A stretch of DNA of 64,000 bases, taken from positions 1 to 64,000 of the forward strand of contig JAJVIJ010000003.1 of the NCBI GenBank assembly GCA_022072095.1, given 5' to 3'. The notes under the pieces were generated by a model. That model did no database searches and had not been told where the DNA came from. It saw only the letters and a program-made list of their open reading frames with translations. Below, in pieces: positions 53,456 to 62,513 of this stretch; positions within the stretch are counted from its first letter, which is position 1; each line of letters starts with the position of its first letter. Origin of the DNA: Rhodocyclaceae bacterium. Lineage in GTDB: Bacteria > Pseudomonadota > Gammaproteobacteria > Burkholderiales > Rhodocyclaceae. The translations under genes and the position numbers were made by a program.

Positions 53456-54358
53456 TCACGGCTCGCCGGACAGCGCCTCTTCGACCTCGTCGGGTTCGAT
53501 GCTGCCGGCCACGCGTTCGGCGGCGCGCACGGTATTGCGGATCAGCATGGCGACCGTCATCGGCCCGACGCCGCCGGGGACCGGGGTAATGAAGCCGGCC
53601 TTGTCCTTGACACTGGCGAAGTCCACGTCGCCGACGACACGACCGTCGGGCAGGCGATTGATGCCGACGTCGATCACCACGGCGCCGGGCTTGACCATGT
53701 CCGGCCGGATCAGGTTCGGGCAACCGGCCGCGACCACCAGGATGTCGGCGAGCACGGTAAATTGCGCCAGATCGCGCGTCTTGATATGGCAGATCGACAC
53801 CGTCGCTCCACGTTGCAGCAACATCAGTCCCATGGGCTTGCCGACGATGTTGCTGGCGCCGACGACGACCGCGTTCTGGCCTTCGATGGCAATGCCGGCG
53901 TGCTCGAGCAGGCGCATGACACCGTACGGGGTGCAGGGCGGAAACACGGAATCGCCGTGACCGATGACCAGCGCACCGACGTTGTACAGATGAAAGCCGT
54001 CCACGTCCTTGGCAACCGCGATCGATTCCAGAATGGGACGGATTTCCAGATGCGCGGGCAAGGGCAGCTGGACGATCATGCCGTGTATCCGTGGGTCGTC
54101 GTTCAGCTCGCGTATGCGCTGCACCACCACGGCCTGGGCGACATCGGCTGGAAACGCGTGCACTTCAGCATGCACCCCCACCTCCTCGCAGGCACGCGTC
54201 TTCTGCCTGACATACACGGCCGAGGCCGGGTCGTCGCCGACGATCAGCACGGCGAGGCCGGGCACGATGCCGCGTGCGCGCAAGCGGCGGGTCCGCTCGC
54301 GCAGTTCGATGCGTACCGCCTGTGCGACCGCACGACCGTCGATCACCTGGGCCGTCAT
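53456..54358 (-). CDS. folD: Methylenetetrahydrofolate dehydrogenase/cyclohydrolase
   Basis: A bifunctional one-carbon enzyme of 300 residues. Motifs: GLAVLIVGDDPASAVYVRQK (catalytic Lys/Tyr region), MIVQLPLPAHL, KDVDGFHLYNVG, VVVGASNIVGKPMGLML and the C-terminal PVPGGVGPMTVAML. It begins MTAQVIDGRAVAQAV. The frame is open far upstream, but that part is antisense-shifted sequence of the transporter gene. The start overlaps the transporter stop by 4 bases. Confidence 0.96.
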   Translation of the reverse strand: MTAQVIDGRAVAQAVRIELRERTRRLRARGIVPGLAVLIVGDDPASAVYVRQKTRACEEVGVHAEVHAFPADVAQAVVVQRIRELNDDPRIHGMIVQLPLPAHLEIRPILESIAVAKDVDGFHLYNVGALVIGHGDSVFPPCTPYGVMRLLEHAGIAIEGQNAVVVGASNIVGKPMGLMLLQRGATVSICHIKTRDLAQFTVLADILVVAAGCPNLIRPDMVKPGAVVIDVGINRLPDGRVVGDVDFASVKDKAGFITPVPGGVGPMTVAMLIRNTVRAAERVAGSIEPDEVEEALSGEP

Positions 54359-55608
54359 GATGGTTTGCTCCCTGGTTGATTGTCGACACGCGGCGACGCC
54401 GCCGTGACCCCTGCTCGGCCGACAAGCACGCGATGGCTGGCCAGAACCAGCAGATGGCAGGCGAACATGGCCAGCGCCATCGGCGCCGGGCTTTGATCGT
54501 AGGCATGGCCCAGCGCGAGCCCCACGCTCGCAGCGAGCGTCATCTGCGTACAGCCCACCAGCGCCGAGGCCGAGCCGGCCATCCTGGGGTAATTCACCAG
54601 CGCCGCGCCCGACGAGGTCGGCATGATCAGGCCGATGCCGACCATGCACACGAAAGCGGCCAGCAGCACGAGCCAGGCGCCACCCAGCGCCGCCAGCGGC
54701 AGCATGGCGAGCGCCGCCGCGGCACCCAGTGCGCCGCCGACGCGGATCATGGCATCGGCCGGCGCCCGGCTCGCCAGCCGCCCGGACATCAGCGCGCCGA
54801 GAATGTAGCCGAGCACGGCCAGCGCGAACGAGGCGCCATACCACTGGGGCGGCACCCGGTAGATCTCGATGAACACGAAGCTGGACCCCGAAATGAACGA
54901 GAACAGGGCGCCATAGGCCGCGCCGAAGCACAGGCTGTAACCGACGAACACGCGATCGGCGAACAGCGTGCGAAAGTTGCCGACGATGCGCGCAGGCGAA
55001 GTGGCCTGCGGATCGCGGTGGGCGTTGCTTTCCGGCAGCCAGCGCCAGGCACATGCTGCCAGCACCAAGGCGATCGACAGCAGCGCGGCGAAATTGGCGC
55101 GCCAGCCAAACCACACCGTGAGCCAACCGCCGATCACCGGCCCGAGCATGGGCGCGATCGCCATCGCGCTGCTCACATAGGCCAAGATGCGCGCCATGTC
55201 GGGCGGCGCGTACAGATCGCGGATCATCGCTCGTCCCACGACCGGCCCGGAGCAGGCACCGACCGCCTGCACCAGACGCGCCAACACGAGCGATGAAATG
55301 TTCGGCGCCAGCAGGCAGCCCAGAGAGCCGATCAGATAGACGAGCAGCCCGGCCAGGAGTACCGGCTTTCGCCCCAGACGATCGGACAGCGGCCCCAGGA
55401 CCAACTGCGCCGCGGCGAAGCCGAACAGATAGATGGACAGCGTCAGTTGCACGTCGGCCACCGAACCGCCCAGCTCGCGCCCGATCAGCGGCAGTGCCGG
55501 CAGGTAGAGATCGGTGGTGATCGGCCCCAGCCCGAACAGGCAGACGATGAGCAGCGTGCGGGTCAGGGCGATCGCGTCCATCCCGAATTCTAGCCGGACC
55601 GGCGACAT
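54355..55608 (-). CDS. Bcr/CflA-family MFS drug transporter
   Basis: A 417-residue, 12-helix MFS antiporter of the Bcr/CflA subfamily (DHA1). LFGLGPITTDLYLPALPLI in the first helix, GPLSDRLGRKPVLLAGL (motif A), VLARLVQAVGACSGPVVGRA (motif B/C) and RDLYAPPDMARILAYVSSA are characteristic. The family exports drugs or metabolites such as bicyclomycin or cysteine; the substrate is unknown. GAGG lies before the ATG at 55608; an inner ATG at 55581 would also keep the first helix. It probably co-transcribes with folD. Confidence 0.92.
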   Translation of the reverse strand: MSPVRLEFGMDAIALTRTLLIVCLFGLGPITTDLYLPALPLIGRELGGSVADVQLTLSIYLFGFAAAQLVLGPLSDRLGRKPVLLAGLLVYLIGSLGCLLAPNISSLVLARLVQAVGACSGPVVGRAMIRDLYAPPDMARILAYVSSAMAIAPMLGPVIGGWLTVWFGWRANFAALLSIALVLAACAWRWLPESNAHRDPQATSPARIVGNFRTLFADRVFVGYSLCFGAAYGALFSFISGSSFVFIEIYRVPPQWYGASFALAVLGYILGALMSGRLASRAPADAMIRVGGALGAAAALAMLPLAALGGAWLVLLAAFVCMVGIGLIMPTSSGAALVNYPRMAGSASALVGCTQMTLAASVGLALGHAYDQSPAPMALAMFACHLLVLASHRVLVGRAGVTAASPRVDNQPGSKPS

Positions 55609-55720
55609 GCCCCGCCCTCAAGTTCGTTGCCGCCTCGCCGAAACGATGCCTAGCGCCATCGCCATCGACTGAGCCTGCCGCGATCCGGCCGGCCAGCGCC
55701 CTCCACGGAATTGCCACAGC

Positions 55721-57451
55721 ATGAGCTTCAAGACCCTGCCCCATCTTCTGGTCACGGCATCGCTTGCCTGCCTGCTCACCGCCTTGCCGATGCCTTCGGC
55801 CAATGCGCTGGGCCTGGGCCCCATCCAAGTGCGCTCGACGATCGGCGAGCCGCTGCGCGCCGAGATCACGCTCGTCGGTGCGGGCGACACCGTGCCGTCG
55901 GACTGGTCGCCCTCGGCCTGTGTTCGCGTCGTCATGCCGCGGGCGCACGACGAACTCCCGTGGCTGCCAGACGCGAGGCTGTCGCGTACCGCCAGCACTC
56001 TGCTCGTGCAAACCAAAGAGCCGATCGACCACCCCGTCATACGGCTGGCCTTGCGCGTGGGCTGCGGTGCCGAGACCACGCGCGAGTACACGCTGCTGAT
56101 ATCGCCGTCGGACAGCTCGACGCTTGCCGTCGAGACGGCCTCAAAGCTCGCGGCGCCTGCTCCGAACCACAAACCTGCGTCACGATCGGCTGCTACGGAG
56201 CGACCACTCCGGGAAGCGCCTCCCACACGCGTGGCCCTGGGGGCGTCCACGAAAACAGGTCATGCCAGCCGGACGCAGCCCAAGCCCGGGGTTTCGTCTC
56301 GGCATCCCGAAACGGTCGCGGGCACCGGCGTGGAGCCCGGTCTGAAGCCGGACTGGACCCTGGATGAAACGCGCCTGCAAGCACCGGCCGACCCACTGCG
56401 GCGTGCTCATTTGCGCTGGCTAGACGCCCTGTCGAAGGCTCTGGAGCGCCCGCCGGGGGAGGCCGGTTCGTTGACGGCCAGCCTGGCGCTGATCGAGAGC
56501 GCGGTCAAATCCTTGCGTTCGGACATTTCGGCGACGACCACGGCGGTGGCCCCGCCACCGCAGCCACCGGCACCAAGGACGCCACCGCAATCAGGCGACA
56601 CTGTGGAAGCGGACACCACCCTAGCCTACGCGCCGGCGCCCGCGCCCGACCGGACGGCGTCGGCGCTGTTGCTGGCCGTGGCTGCGCTCGCGTGCGTCGG
56701 CGGGGCCGCGTTGTGGCGGTGGCGAAAGAAGCGATCCTCCAGCGCACTCGCGCCGACGCCCGGCGCAACGCGGCAGGCGGCTGACCCGGGTCCGGCGACG
56801 TCGTCGACCACCGCGCACGAGTTCGCAGCGGGGCCGGACATGTTGCTCGGCTACTGCGATCAACCCATGGACGCAGCTCCCGTCACCGTGACGCCCGCCG
56901 CCCCGATCGCCGTGCCCCCCGTCCGCGCCGGCGAACCGGCAAACATGTTTTCGCCTGAGCACGTTGCCGTCATGGAGCTCGCCGAGATCATGCTGTCCTT
57001 CGGACGCGGCGAAGGCGCGGCCGACGCACTCGCCGAGTACCTTCGCGCACACCCGCGCGACGCCATCGAACCCTGGCTCGGATTGCTGGATCTTTACCGC
57101 CGCCTCGGCAAGCGCGCGGATTTCGAGGAGTTGGGGCAGCGCATCGGCCTCGCGTTCAACATCAGCGCGCCCCGCTGGGACCCCGACGGCGAACCCGTTG
57201 CAGCGCCGGATTCAACGGTGCCCGGCCTGGCGGCCATCGAAGCCCATGCTCACATCGTGGAACGCCTGACCACGCTCTGGGGAACGGTCGACTGCGCGCC
57301 GTACCTGGACAAGCTACTTCGCGACAATCGCGACGGACGGCGCATGGGTTTTCCCGCCACCGTCATCGATGAAATCCTGATGCTGCGCGAGCTGGCCGAG
57401 ACCTCAGCCCCACTGCGCGATGACCAGGTCGCCCGTGACCAAGCCGCCTAG
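55721..57451 (+). CDS. FimV-like membrane protein
   Basis: A 576-residue protein with a signal peptide (residues 1-29, ending PSANA). A FimV N-terminal-type domain follows, starting LGLGPIQVRSTIGEPLRAEI, as in the FimV/TspA family. A long Pro/Ala-rich disordered stretch comes next. One membrane helix (ASALLLAVAALACVGGAALW, near 310) is followed by a cytoplasmic part with a TPR-like helical region (VMELAEIMLSFGRGEGAADA, HPRDAIEPWLGLLDLYRRLG). FimV proteins organise cell-pole and type IV pilus functions. No LysM motif was seen, and the protein is shorter than pseudomonad FimV. Confidence 0.82.
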   Translation: MSFKTLPHLLVTASLACLLTALPMPSANALGLGPIQVRSTIGEPLRAEITLVGAGDTVPSDWSPSACVRVVMPRAHDELPWLPDARLSRTASTLLVQTKEPIDHPVIRLALRVGCGAETTREYTLLISPSDSSTLAVETASKLAAPAPNHKPASRSAATERPLREAPPTRVALGASTKTGHASRTQPKPGVSSRHPETVAGTGVEPGLKPDWTLDETRLQAPADPLRRAHLRWLDALSKALERPPGEAGSLTASLALIESAVKSLRSDISATTTAVAPPPQPPAPRTPPQSGDTVEADTTLAYAPAPAPDRTASALLLAVAALACVGGAALWRWRKKRSSSALAPTPGATRQAADPGPATSSTTAHEFAAGPDMLLGYCDQPMDAAPVTVTPAAPIAVPPVRAGEPANMFSPEHVAVMELAEIMLSFGRGEGAADALAEYLRAHPRDAIEPWLGLLDLYRRLGKRADFEELGQRIGLAFNISAPRWDPDGEPVAAPDSTVPGLAAIEAHAHIVERLTTLWGTVDCAPYLDKLLRDNRDGRRMGFPATVIDEILMLRELAETSAPLRDDQVARDQAA

Positions 57452-57465
57452 CGCGCTATGCAGAT

Positions 57466-57508
57466 GCGCCTGGGCAATCGGACGTCACCGCCCGATTGCC
57501 CAGGGCGC
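57466..57508. terminator. Strong hairpin between convergent genes
   Basis: GCGCCTGGGCAATCGG (57466-57481) pairs with CCGATTGCCCAGGGCGC (57492-57508), with one bulged G and a loop of about 10 bases. It lies in the 75-base gap between the FimV-like and GST genes, which face each other, where a bidirectional terminator is expected. There is no T-run on either side, so it is not a classical intrinsic terminator. Confidence 0.45.
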
Positions 57509-57526
57509 AGCGAAACTCAGCAACAC

Positions 57527-58135
57527 TCAGCGCAGCAACCCTTCCGCCTTCAGCATCGCCGTGACAGCGGGACGCGCCGCCACCCGCTCACGCAGTGCCG
57601 CGACATTCGTGAAACGCGACGTATCCACGCCGGTGAACTTGCCCCAGCCGCTGACCACGAACAGGTAGGTATCGGCAACGGTGTACTGATCGCCGAGCAG
57701 ATAGGATCGATGTGCGAGTTGGCCGTCGACATAGGCGAACTTGGATTCGAGCTTCGCGCGCGCCATCGACTTGTAGGCATCGGGGACGTCGGGTTTGAAC
57801 AAGGGACTGAATCCCTGATGCAGGTCGGACGTGATGAAGTTGAGCCAGGATTGCAGGACGTAGCGCTCGCGCGAGCCGGCCACCGGCGCCAGACCGGATT
57901 CGGGCTTGAGGTCGGCGAGATACTGGTCGATGGCCGGACCCTCGGTCAGCACGAAGCCGTCATCGAGCCCGAGCGCCGGCACGCAGCCTTTGGGGTTGAT
58001 CGCCAGATAATCCGCGCCGCTTTCGGTCTTCTTTGCCGCCAGATCGACCCTGACCAACTGGTGCGGCAAGCCGAGCTCGTGCAGCACGATATGCGGCACC
58101 TGCGAGCAGGCACCCGGCGAGTAATAGAGCTTCAT
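57527..58135 (-). CDS. Glutathione S-transferase, beta class
   Basis: A 202-residue GST. MKLYYSPGACSQVPHIVLHE gives the thioredoxin-fold N-terminus with Cys10, the beta-class active-site residue. NPKGCVPALGLDDGFVLTEG contains the cis-Pro and GSH-binding Glu. The C-terminal helical domain has YLLGDQYTVADTYLFVVSGW. It is a cytoplasmic detoxification enzyme; the specific substrate is unknown. Confidence 0.95.
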   Translation of the reverse strand: MKLYYSPGACSQVPHIVLHELGLPHQLVRVDLAAKKTESGADYLAINPKGCVPALGLDDGFVLTEGPAIDQYLADLKPESGLAPVAGSRERYVLQSWLNFITSDLHQGFSPLFKPDVPDAYKSMARAKLESKFAYVDGQLAHRSYLLGDQYTVADTYLFVVSGWGKFTGVDTSRFTNVAALRERVAARPAVTAMLKAEGLLR

Positions 58136-58183
58136 GTTTCCTCCTGATCACTTCGAGTCAAGCGCGGCGGCAGCTCCGTCGCG

Positions 58184-58930
58184 TCAGACCGGATTATCCA
58201 GATCGACGAATTCGCAGTCCAGACCGTGCTGCTCGCTCAGATGACGACACAATGCGCGCACGCCATAGCGTTCGCTGGCATGGTGGCCGATGGCGAGGTA
58301 GCCGACCCCGCTCTCGCGCGCGAGATGCACGGTCTGTTCCGAGATTTCGCCGCTCAGAAAGGCGTCTACGCCGGCCTCGATCGCGATCTCGAAATGATCC
58401 TGCGCCGCACCCGTGCACCAGGCAATACGCTGTACCGGTCGATCGGACTCGCCGATGACCAGTGGCTCACGCGCCAGACCCGTGGCGACGTCCCGTGCGA
58501 GCGCCGCGAGCGTGCCCGGCGAAACGGGCCGACCGAGACACACGAGGTCGTGCCCACCGGTGTGGCCGTCGATCTGCCAGCCCAGCTCACGCGCCAGCTG
58601 GGCGTTGTTTCCCAGCTCGGGGTGGGCATCGAGCGGCAGGTGATAGGCGAACAGGTTGAGTCCGTGCGCGAGCAGGGCGGCGACGCGCTGCCGACGCGGA
58701 CCGACCAGACGGCGGTCTTCGCCGCGCCAGAACCAGCCGTGGTGCACGAGGATCGCGTCGGCATCGCGCCGGGCGGCCTCATGGATCAGCGCCAGACTCG
58801 CGCTGACGCCGCCGATCACACGCCGCACCTCCGCACGACCTTCCACTTGCAGACCGTTTGGGCAATAATCCTCGTAGCGCTCGGTCGCCAGCAGTTCGGC
58901 GAGCAGGCTTTGCAATCGTTCTCTGTGCAT
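58184..58930 (-). CDS. Nif3-like dinuclear metal-centre protein (YbgI family)
   Basis: A 248-residue member of the Nif3/YbgI family, which forms hexameric rings with a dinuclear metal site (described as GTP cyclohydrolase 1 type 2-like). Metal residues fit ADAILVHHGWFWRGED near 65, AYHLPLDAHPELGNNAQLA near 100 and YLAIGHHASERYGVRAL in the last third. DYCPNGLQVEGRAEV near the start is typical. It is divergent from the protease gene at 59011. The biological function is not settled. Confidence 0.93.
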   Translation of the reverse strand: MHRERLQSLLAELLATERYEDYCPNGLQVEGRAEVRRVIGGVSASLALIHEAARRDADAILVHHGWFWRGEDRRLVGPRRQRVAALLAHGLNLFAYHLPLDAHPELGNNAQLARELGWQIDGHTGGHDLVCLGRPVSPGTLAALARDVATGLAREPLVIGESDRPVQRIAWCTGAAQDHFEIAIEAGVDAFLSGEISEQTVHLARESGVGYLAIGHHASERYGVRALCRHLSEQHGLDCEFVDLDNPV

Positions 58931-59010
58931 GACTAGCTCCGAAGCGCTCGGCCAAGCAGGCAGGATGCTAGCCGATCAGGTACTCGTCCAAACATCTTTT
59001 AACCCTCATC

Positions 59011-60189
59011 ATGCAACGTCTGTGGCTCGTGTTTGCGCAAGCGGTCACCGTTTGCGTCGCCGCGCTGTTCGTCGTCGGCACATTCAAACCGGAATGGTTG
59101 CCCTGGCCACCACCTTACGGGACCGCGGTGCCCGCGGGCACCGCCGCGCCGCCGTCTTCCGCCGCGCCCACCCAGCCGGTCAAGGTCGTCAGCTATGCGG
59201 ACGCGGCGCGCAAGGCCCTGCCCTCGGTCGTACACATTTTTACCAGCAAGGAAGTGCGGGCGCCGCAACACCCCTTGTTCAACGACCCCATTTTCCGGCA
59301 TTTCTTCGGCGATCAATACCGCAATCAGCCGCAACGACAGTCCGGCCTCGGCTCCGGCGTCATCGTCGGCGCGGACGGCATCATTCTGACCAACAACCAT
59401 GTGATCGAGGCCGCCGACGAGATCGAGGTCGCGCTTCACGACGGCAGCAAGCTCCCCGCCAAGGTGGTGGGCACGGACCCGGACTCCGATCTGGCCGTAC
59501 TGCGCATCGAGGCAAAAAAACCTCTGGCGGCCATTTCCTTCGCCGCCGCCGACGGGCTGCGCATCGGCGATGTCGTGCTGGCGATCGGCAATCCGTTCGG
59601 GGTCGGCCAGACGGTGACGATGGGGATCATCAGCGCGCTGGGGCGCACGCACCTCGGCATCAACACGTTCGAGAACTTCATCCAGACGGACGCCGCGATC
59701 AATCCGGGCAACTCGGGCGGCGCCCTGGTCGATGCCAATGGCAATCTGCTCGGCATCAATACCGCGATCTATTCGCGCTCGGGCGGGTCGCTCGGCATCG
59801 GCTTCGCGATCCCGGCAAGCAATGCCCGCGCCATCATGGAACAGATCGTCCGCACCGGCTCGGTCACGCGCGGCTGGGTCGGCGTCGAGATCCAGGAAAT
59901 CACGCCCGAGCTGGCCGAATCGTTCGGACTGCCCGCACAGCAGGGCGCGCTGGTCTCCGGTGTCATGCGCGGCAGTCCGGCCGATCAGGCCGGCATCCGG
60001 CCCGGCGACGCCATCGTCGCCATTCAGGGGAAAGCGGTCGGTGATGCCAAAGGCATGCTCAACCTGATCGCCGGCCTGGCGCCCGGCGACAAGGCTACAC
60101 TCACACTGCGCCGCAACGGCAAACAGCTCGACGTACCGGTCGAAGTCGGACGCAGGCCGGTCATGAAACGGACGAAAGCCGCGGAATGA
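59011..60189 (+). CDS. Trypsin-like periplasmic protease, DegS/DegQ type with one PDZ domain
   Basis: A 392-residue HtrA-family serine protease. A single N-terminal membrane anchor (about 7-23) is followed by a Pro/Ala linker. The catalytic triad is His130 (LTNNHVIEAADEI), Asp160 (DPDSDLAVLRI) and Ser235 (NPGNSGGALVDANGNLLGIN). One PDZ domain covers about 280-380 (GWVGVEIQEITPELAESFGL). The anchor and single PDZ match the DegS/AlgW architecture, which in other bacteria starts sigma-E release, rather than the two-PDZ DegP. Whether it serves that role here is not known. Confidence 0.92.
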   Translation: MQRLWLVFAQAVTVCVAALFVVGTFKPEWLPWPPPYGTAVPAGTAAPPSSAAPTQPVKVVSYADAARKALPSVVHIFTSKEVRAPQHPLFNDPIFRHFFGDQYRNQPQRQSGLGSGVIVGADGIILTNNHVIEAADEIEVALHDGSKLPAKVVGTDPDSDLAVLRIEAKKPLAAISFAAADGLRIGDVVLAIGNPFGVGQTVTMGIISALGRTHLGINTFENFIQTDAAINPGNSGGALVDANGNLLGINTAIYSRSGGSLGIGFAIPASNARAIMEQIVRTGSVTRGWVGVEIQEITPELAESFGLPAQQGALVSGVMRGSPADQAGIRPGDAIVAIQGKAVGDAKGMLNLIAGLAPGDKATLTLRRNGKQLDVPVEVGRRPVMKRTKAAE

Positions 60190-60289
60190 GCGACGTGGCG
60201 GGAACCCCACCACGTCGGAACGCCGCCGCCCGCCTCTCCAGCAGCCCCCGCCGACACTGGAAGCGGGAACACTAGCCTTGCGAGACAGG

Positions 60290-60320
60290 GGTCGCTTCCG
60301 GGGGATCCCGGAAAACGACC
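60290..60320. terminator. Hairpin between the convergent protease and leuA genes
   Basis: GGTCG plus TTCCGGG (60290-60302) pair with CCCGGAA plus CGACC (60307-60320) around a 4-base loop, in the 152-base gap after the DegS-type gene and leuA. A second inverted repeat, CGACGTGG / CCACGTCG (60191-60217), is just after the protease stop. Neither has a T-run. They are candidate transcription stops; nothing else is seen in this gap. Confidence 0.4.
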
Positions 60321-60341
60321 CGCGGTGGTCCAGCCAACGCC

Positions 60342-61886
60342 TCAGACCGTGTCGTACTGCGGGTTGACGCGGGTGGGGCCGTGCGCAAGCTTGTTGACTG
60401 CGTTCAGATAGGCTTTGGCCGAGGCGACGATGATGTCGGTGTCGGCACCCTGGCCATTGACCACGCGCCCGTCCTTGCCCAGACGCACGGTCACCTCGCC
60501 CTGCGCATCGGTCCCGGTGGTGATCGCATTGACCGAGTACAGCAGCAACTCGCTGCCGCTCTCGACGATGCGCTCGATGGCCTTGAACGACGCGTCCACC
60601 GGGCCGCTGCCGACCGCCTCGGCCTTTCTCTCCCGGCCATCGGTACTGACCGTGATCCTGGCCTGCGGGGTTTCACCGGTCTCCGAATGAACCGTCATCG
60701 ACACCAGCTTGTAGTACTCGGGCGCGGGCCCCTGCGCGTCATCGCCGACGATCGCCTGCAAGTCCTCGTCATAGATGTCGCGCTTCTTGTCGGCCAGCTC
60801 CTTGAAGCGGATGAACGCCGCGTTCAAGGCTTCCTCGCTGGGCATCACGATGCCGAGCTCGATCAGACGGGTCTTGAACGCGTTGCGTCCCGAGAGCTTG
60901 CCCAGCGTCAGGCGGTTGTTGTGCCAGCCGACATCCTGGGCGAGCATGATTTCATAGGTCTCGCGGTGCTTGAGCACGCCGTCCTGGTGGATGCCGGATT
61001 CATGCGCGAACGCATTGGCGCCGACGATGGCCTTGTTCGGCTGCACCGGGTAGCCGGTGATCTGCGAGACGAGTTTCGAGGTCGGCACGATGTGGGCGAT
61101 GTCGATGCGGGTCTCGACCGGCATCAAATCCGCGCGCGTCCGTATGGCCATGACGATCTCCTCCAGCGAGGCGTTGCCGGCGCGTTCGCCGATGCCATTG
61201 ATCGTGCATTCCACCTGCCGCGCACCATGGGCCACCGCAGCGAGCGAATTGGCCACGGCCAGGCCGAGATCGTTGTGGCAGTGCGTCGACCACACCGCCT
61301 TGTCCGCATTCGGCACGGTCTCGCGCAGGCGCCGGAACAGCGCGCCCCAGACCTCGGGCAGGTTGTAGCCGACGGTATCGGGGATGTTCACCGTCGTCGC
61401 GCCCGCCTTGATGACCGCTTCGGAAATTCGACACAGAAAATCGAACTCCGAACGCCCGGCATCCTCCGGAGAAAACTCGACGTCATCGGTGTATTGCTTC
61501 GCCAGACTGACGGCACGCACCGCGGCCTCGAGCACTTCCTCGGGACGCATGCGCAGCTTCATTTCCATGTGGATCGGGCTCGCCGCGATGAACACATGGA
61601 TGCGTCCACGCGCGGCCGGACGGATGGCCTCGCCCGCCTTCTGCACGTCCAGGTCGCTGGTTCGCGTCAGCGCACAAACCGTCGAATCCTTGATCATGCC
61701 GGCGATGGCGCGGACGGCCTCGAAATCTCCCGGGCTCGAAGCCGGGAACCCGGCCTCGATGACATCGACCCGCAGCTTTTCCAGCTGGCGCGCGACGCGG
61801 ATCTTTTCTTCCTTGGTCATCGCCGCGCCTGGGCTCTGCTCACCATCGCGCAACGTGGTATCGAATACGATCAAATGGTCTTTCAT
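60342..61886 (-). CDS. leuA: 2-isopropylmalate synthase
   Basis: The first committed enzyme of leucine synthesis, condensing acetyl-CoA with 2-oxoisovalerate. The 514-residue protein has [20 protein letters not shown] (metal and substrate site), [39 protein letters not shown] and [20 protein letters not shown], plus a C-terminal regulatory domain (about 390-514) for leucine feedback. GGAGAG stands before the ATG. It is preceded by a leucine-rich leader peptide, a hairpin and a good promoter. Confidence 0.97.
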   Translation of the reverse strand: MKDHLIVFDTTLRDGEQSPGAAMTKEEKIRVARQLEKLRVDVIEAGFPASSPGDFEAVRAIAGMIKDSTVCALTRTSDLDVQKAGEAIRPAARGRIHVFIAASPIHMEMKLRMRPEEVLEAAVRAVSLAKQYTDDVEFSPEDAGRSEFDFLCRISEAVIKAGATTVNIPDTVGYNLPEVWGALFRRLRETVPNADKAVWSTHCHNDLGLAVANSLAAVAHGARQVECTINGIGERAGNASLEEIVMAIRTRADLMPVETRIDIAHIVPTSKLVSQITGYPVQPNKAIVGANAFAHESGIHQDGVLKHRETYEIMLAQDVGWHNNRLTLGKLSGRNAFKTRLIELGIVMPSEEALNAAFIRFKELADKKRDIYDEDLQAIVGDDAQGPAPEYYKLVSMTVHSETGETPQARITVSTDGRERKAEAVGSGPVDASFKAIERIVESGSELLLYSVNAITTGTDAQGEVTVRLGKDGRVVNGQGADTDIIVASAKAYLNAVNKLAHGPTRVNPQYDTV

Positions 61887-61930
61887 GCCGTCTCTCCATG
61901 CGGAATACGGATTGCGAACTGCAAGGATCC

Positions 61931-61948
61931 CCGCCGACCCGTCGGCGG
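61931..61948 (-). promoter_or_regulatory. Hairpin in the leuA leader
   Basis: The 18 bases CCGCCGACCCGTCGGCGG form a perfect 8-bp stem with a 2-base loop, between the leader peptide stop (61983) and the leuA start (61886). In the transcript it could be the terminator-like or sequestering arm of an attenuator, but no U-run follows, so the mechanism is open. Confidence 0.5.
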
Positions 61949-61982
61949 AGGCGATACTGCTTGATTGTGGGGGGAGGTCGTG

Positions 61983-62066
61983 TCAGCGCGCGAGGCGCAG
62001 CAGCGGCCGTGCGAGCAGCAGGCCGCGGAGGGAGAAATAGCCAGCGAGGAGCGAATGATCACGCAT
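61983..62066 (-). CDS. Leucine-rich leader peptide of leuA
   Basis: A 27-codon frame (ATG at 62066, TGA at 61983-61985) upstream of leuA encodes a peptide with nine leucines: two near residues 6-7, one at 13, three in a row at 16-18, two at 22-23 and one at 25, with Arg and Ala between. Such clusters of the end-product codon are the classical sensor of attenuation in amino-acid operons. A sigma-70-like promoter directly precedes it, so the transcript would begin about two bases before the ATG. No ribosome site is visible, consistent with leaderless translation. Function is inferred from codon content and position. Confidence 0.75.
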   Translation of the reverse strand: MRDHSLLAGYFSLRGLLLARPLLRLAR

Positions 62067-62074
62067 GGGCGCAG

Positions 62075-62103
62075 AGTCTAGCGGACGCTCGCGGCGCTTG
62101 CAA
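62075..62103 (-). promoter_or_regulatory. Sigma-70-like promoter of the leuA transcript
   Basis: On the minus strand TTGCAA (62098-62103) and TAGACT (62075-62080) are separated by exactly 17 bases, each matching four of six consensus positions. The expected start is near 62068, just before the leader peptide ATG. An inverted repeat GCGGACGCT / AGCGTCCGC (62081-62089 with 62103-62111) covers the spacer and the edge of the -35, and could be an operator or the end of the upstream DUF35 gene's transcript. Confidence 0.6.
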
Positions 62104-62119
62104 GCGTCCGCTCGCGCCC

Positions 62120-62509
62120 TCAATCGGGGGTAAACATCGGCATGGGTGGTCCGCCGTCGGTCGGCTTGAACGTCACCCGTACCTTCTGGCCGATCCGGAT
62201 CCCCTTCAGGTCACAATCGACGATATTGGTCATCATCGACACGCCCTCGTCCAGGGTGACATAGGCGATCGCATAGGGAACCGGTGTTCGCCACAGCACG
62301 CTGTAGGTGTAAATCGTGCCCGTGCCGCGCGCCTCGCACCATTCGGTGTTGTCGCTGAAGCAATGCGGGCAGATCGAGCGCGGGTAATGGTGGTACTCAC
62401 CACAATCGCGGCAGCGCTTGACCATCAGCTTGCCCTTGGCGGCCGCCTGCCAGTAGACCTCGGTCTCGGGATAGACGGCCGGGGCGGCGAGTTTGCGTTC
62501 CTGGGTCAT
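62120..62509 (-). CDS. DUF35 OB-fold / zinc-ribbon acyl-CoA accessory protein
   Basis: A 129-residue protein. The N-terminal zinc ribbon has CRDCGEYHHYPRSICPHC (four Cys), and the OB-fold follows (VPYAIAYVTLDEGVSMMTNI). Proteins of this family (ChsH2-like) pair with thiolase-like or aldolase enzymes acting on acyl-CoA chains. The partner gene is directly upstream, 4 bases away. The start at 62509 is the family-typical MTQERKLAAP; a longer frame runs back into the partner gene. Confidence 0.88.
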   Translation of the reverse strand: MTQERKLAAPAVYPETEVYWQAAAKGKLMVKRCRDCGEYHHYPRSICPHCFSDNTEWCEARGTGTIYTYSVLWRTPVPYAIAYVTLDEGVSMMTNIVDCDLKGIRIGQKVRVTFKPTDGGPPMPMFTPD

Positions 62510-62513
62510 GCTC

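Noticed and set aside
54359-56032. Open frame continuing upstream of folD to give an 858-residue product
   Set aside because: It is the frame-shifted image of the Bcr/CflA transporter gene, which has clear transmembrane and MFS motifs in its own frame.
57466-57508. Riboswitch or small RNA at the strong hairpin
   Set aside because: A simple two-arm inverted repeat between convergent genes with no further structure or promoter; a transcription stop is the simpler reading.
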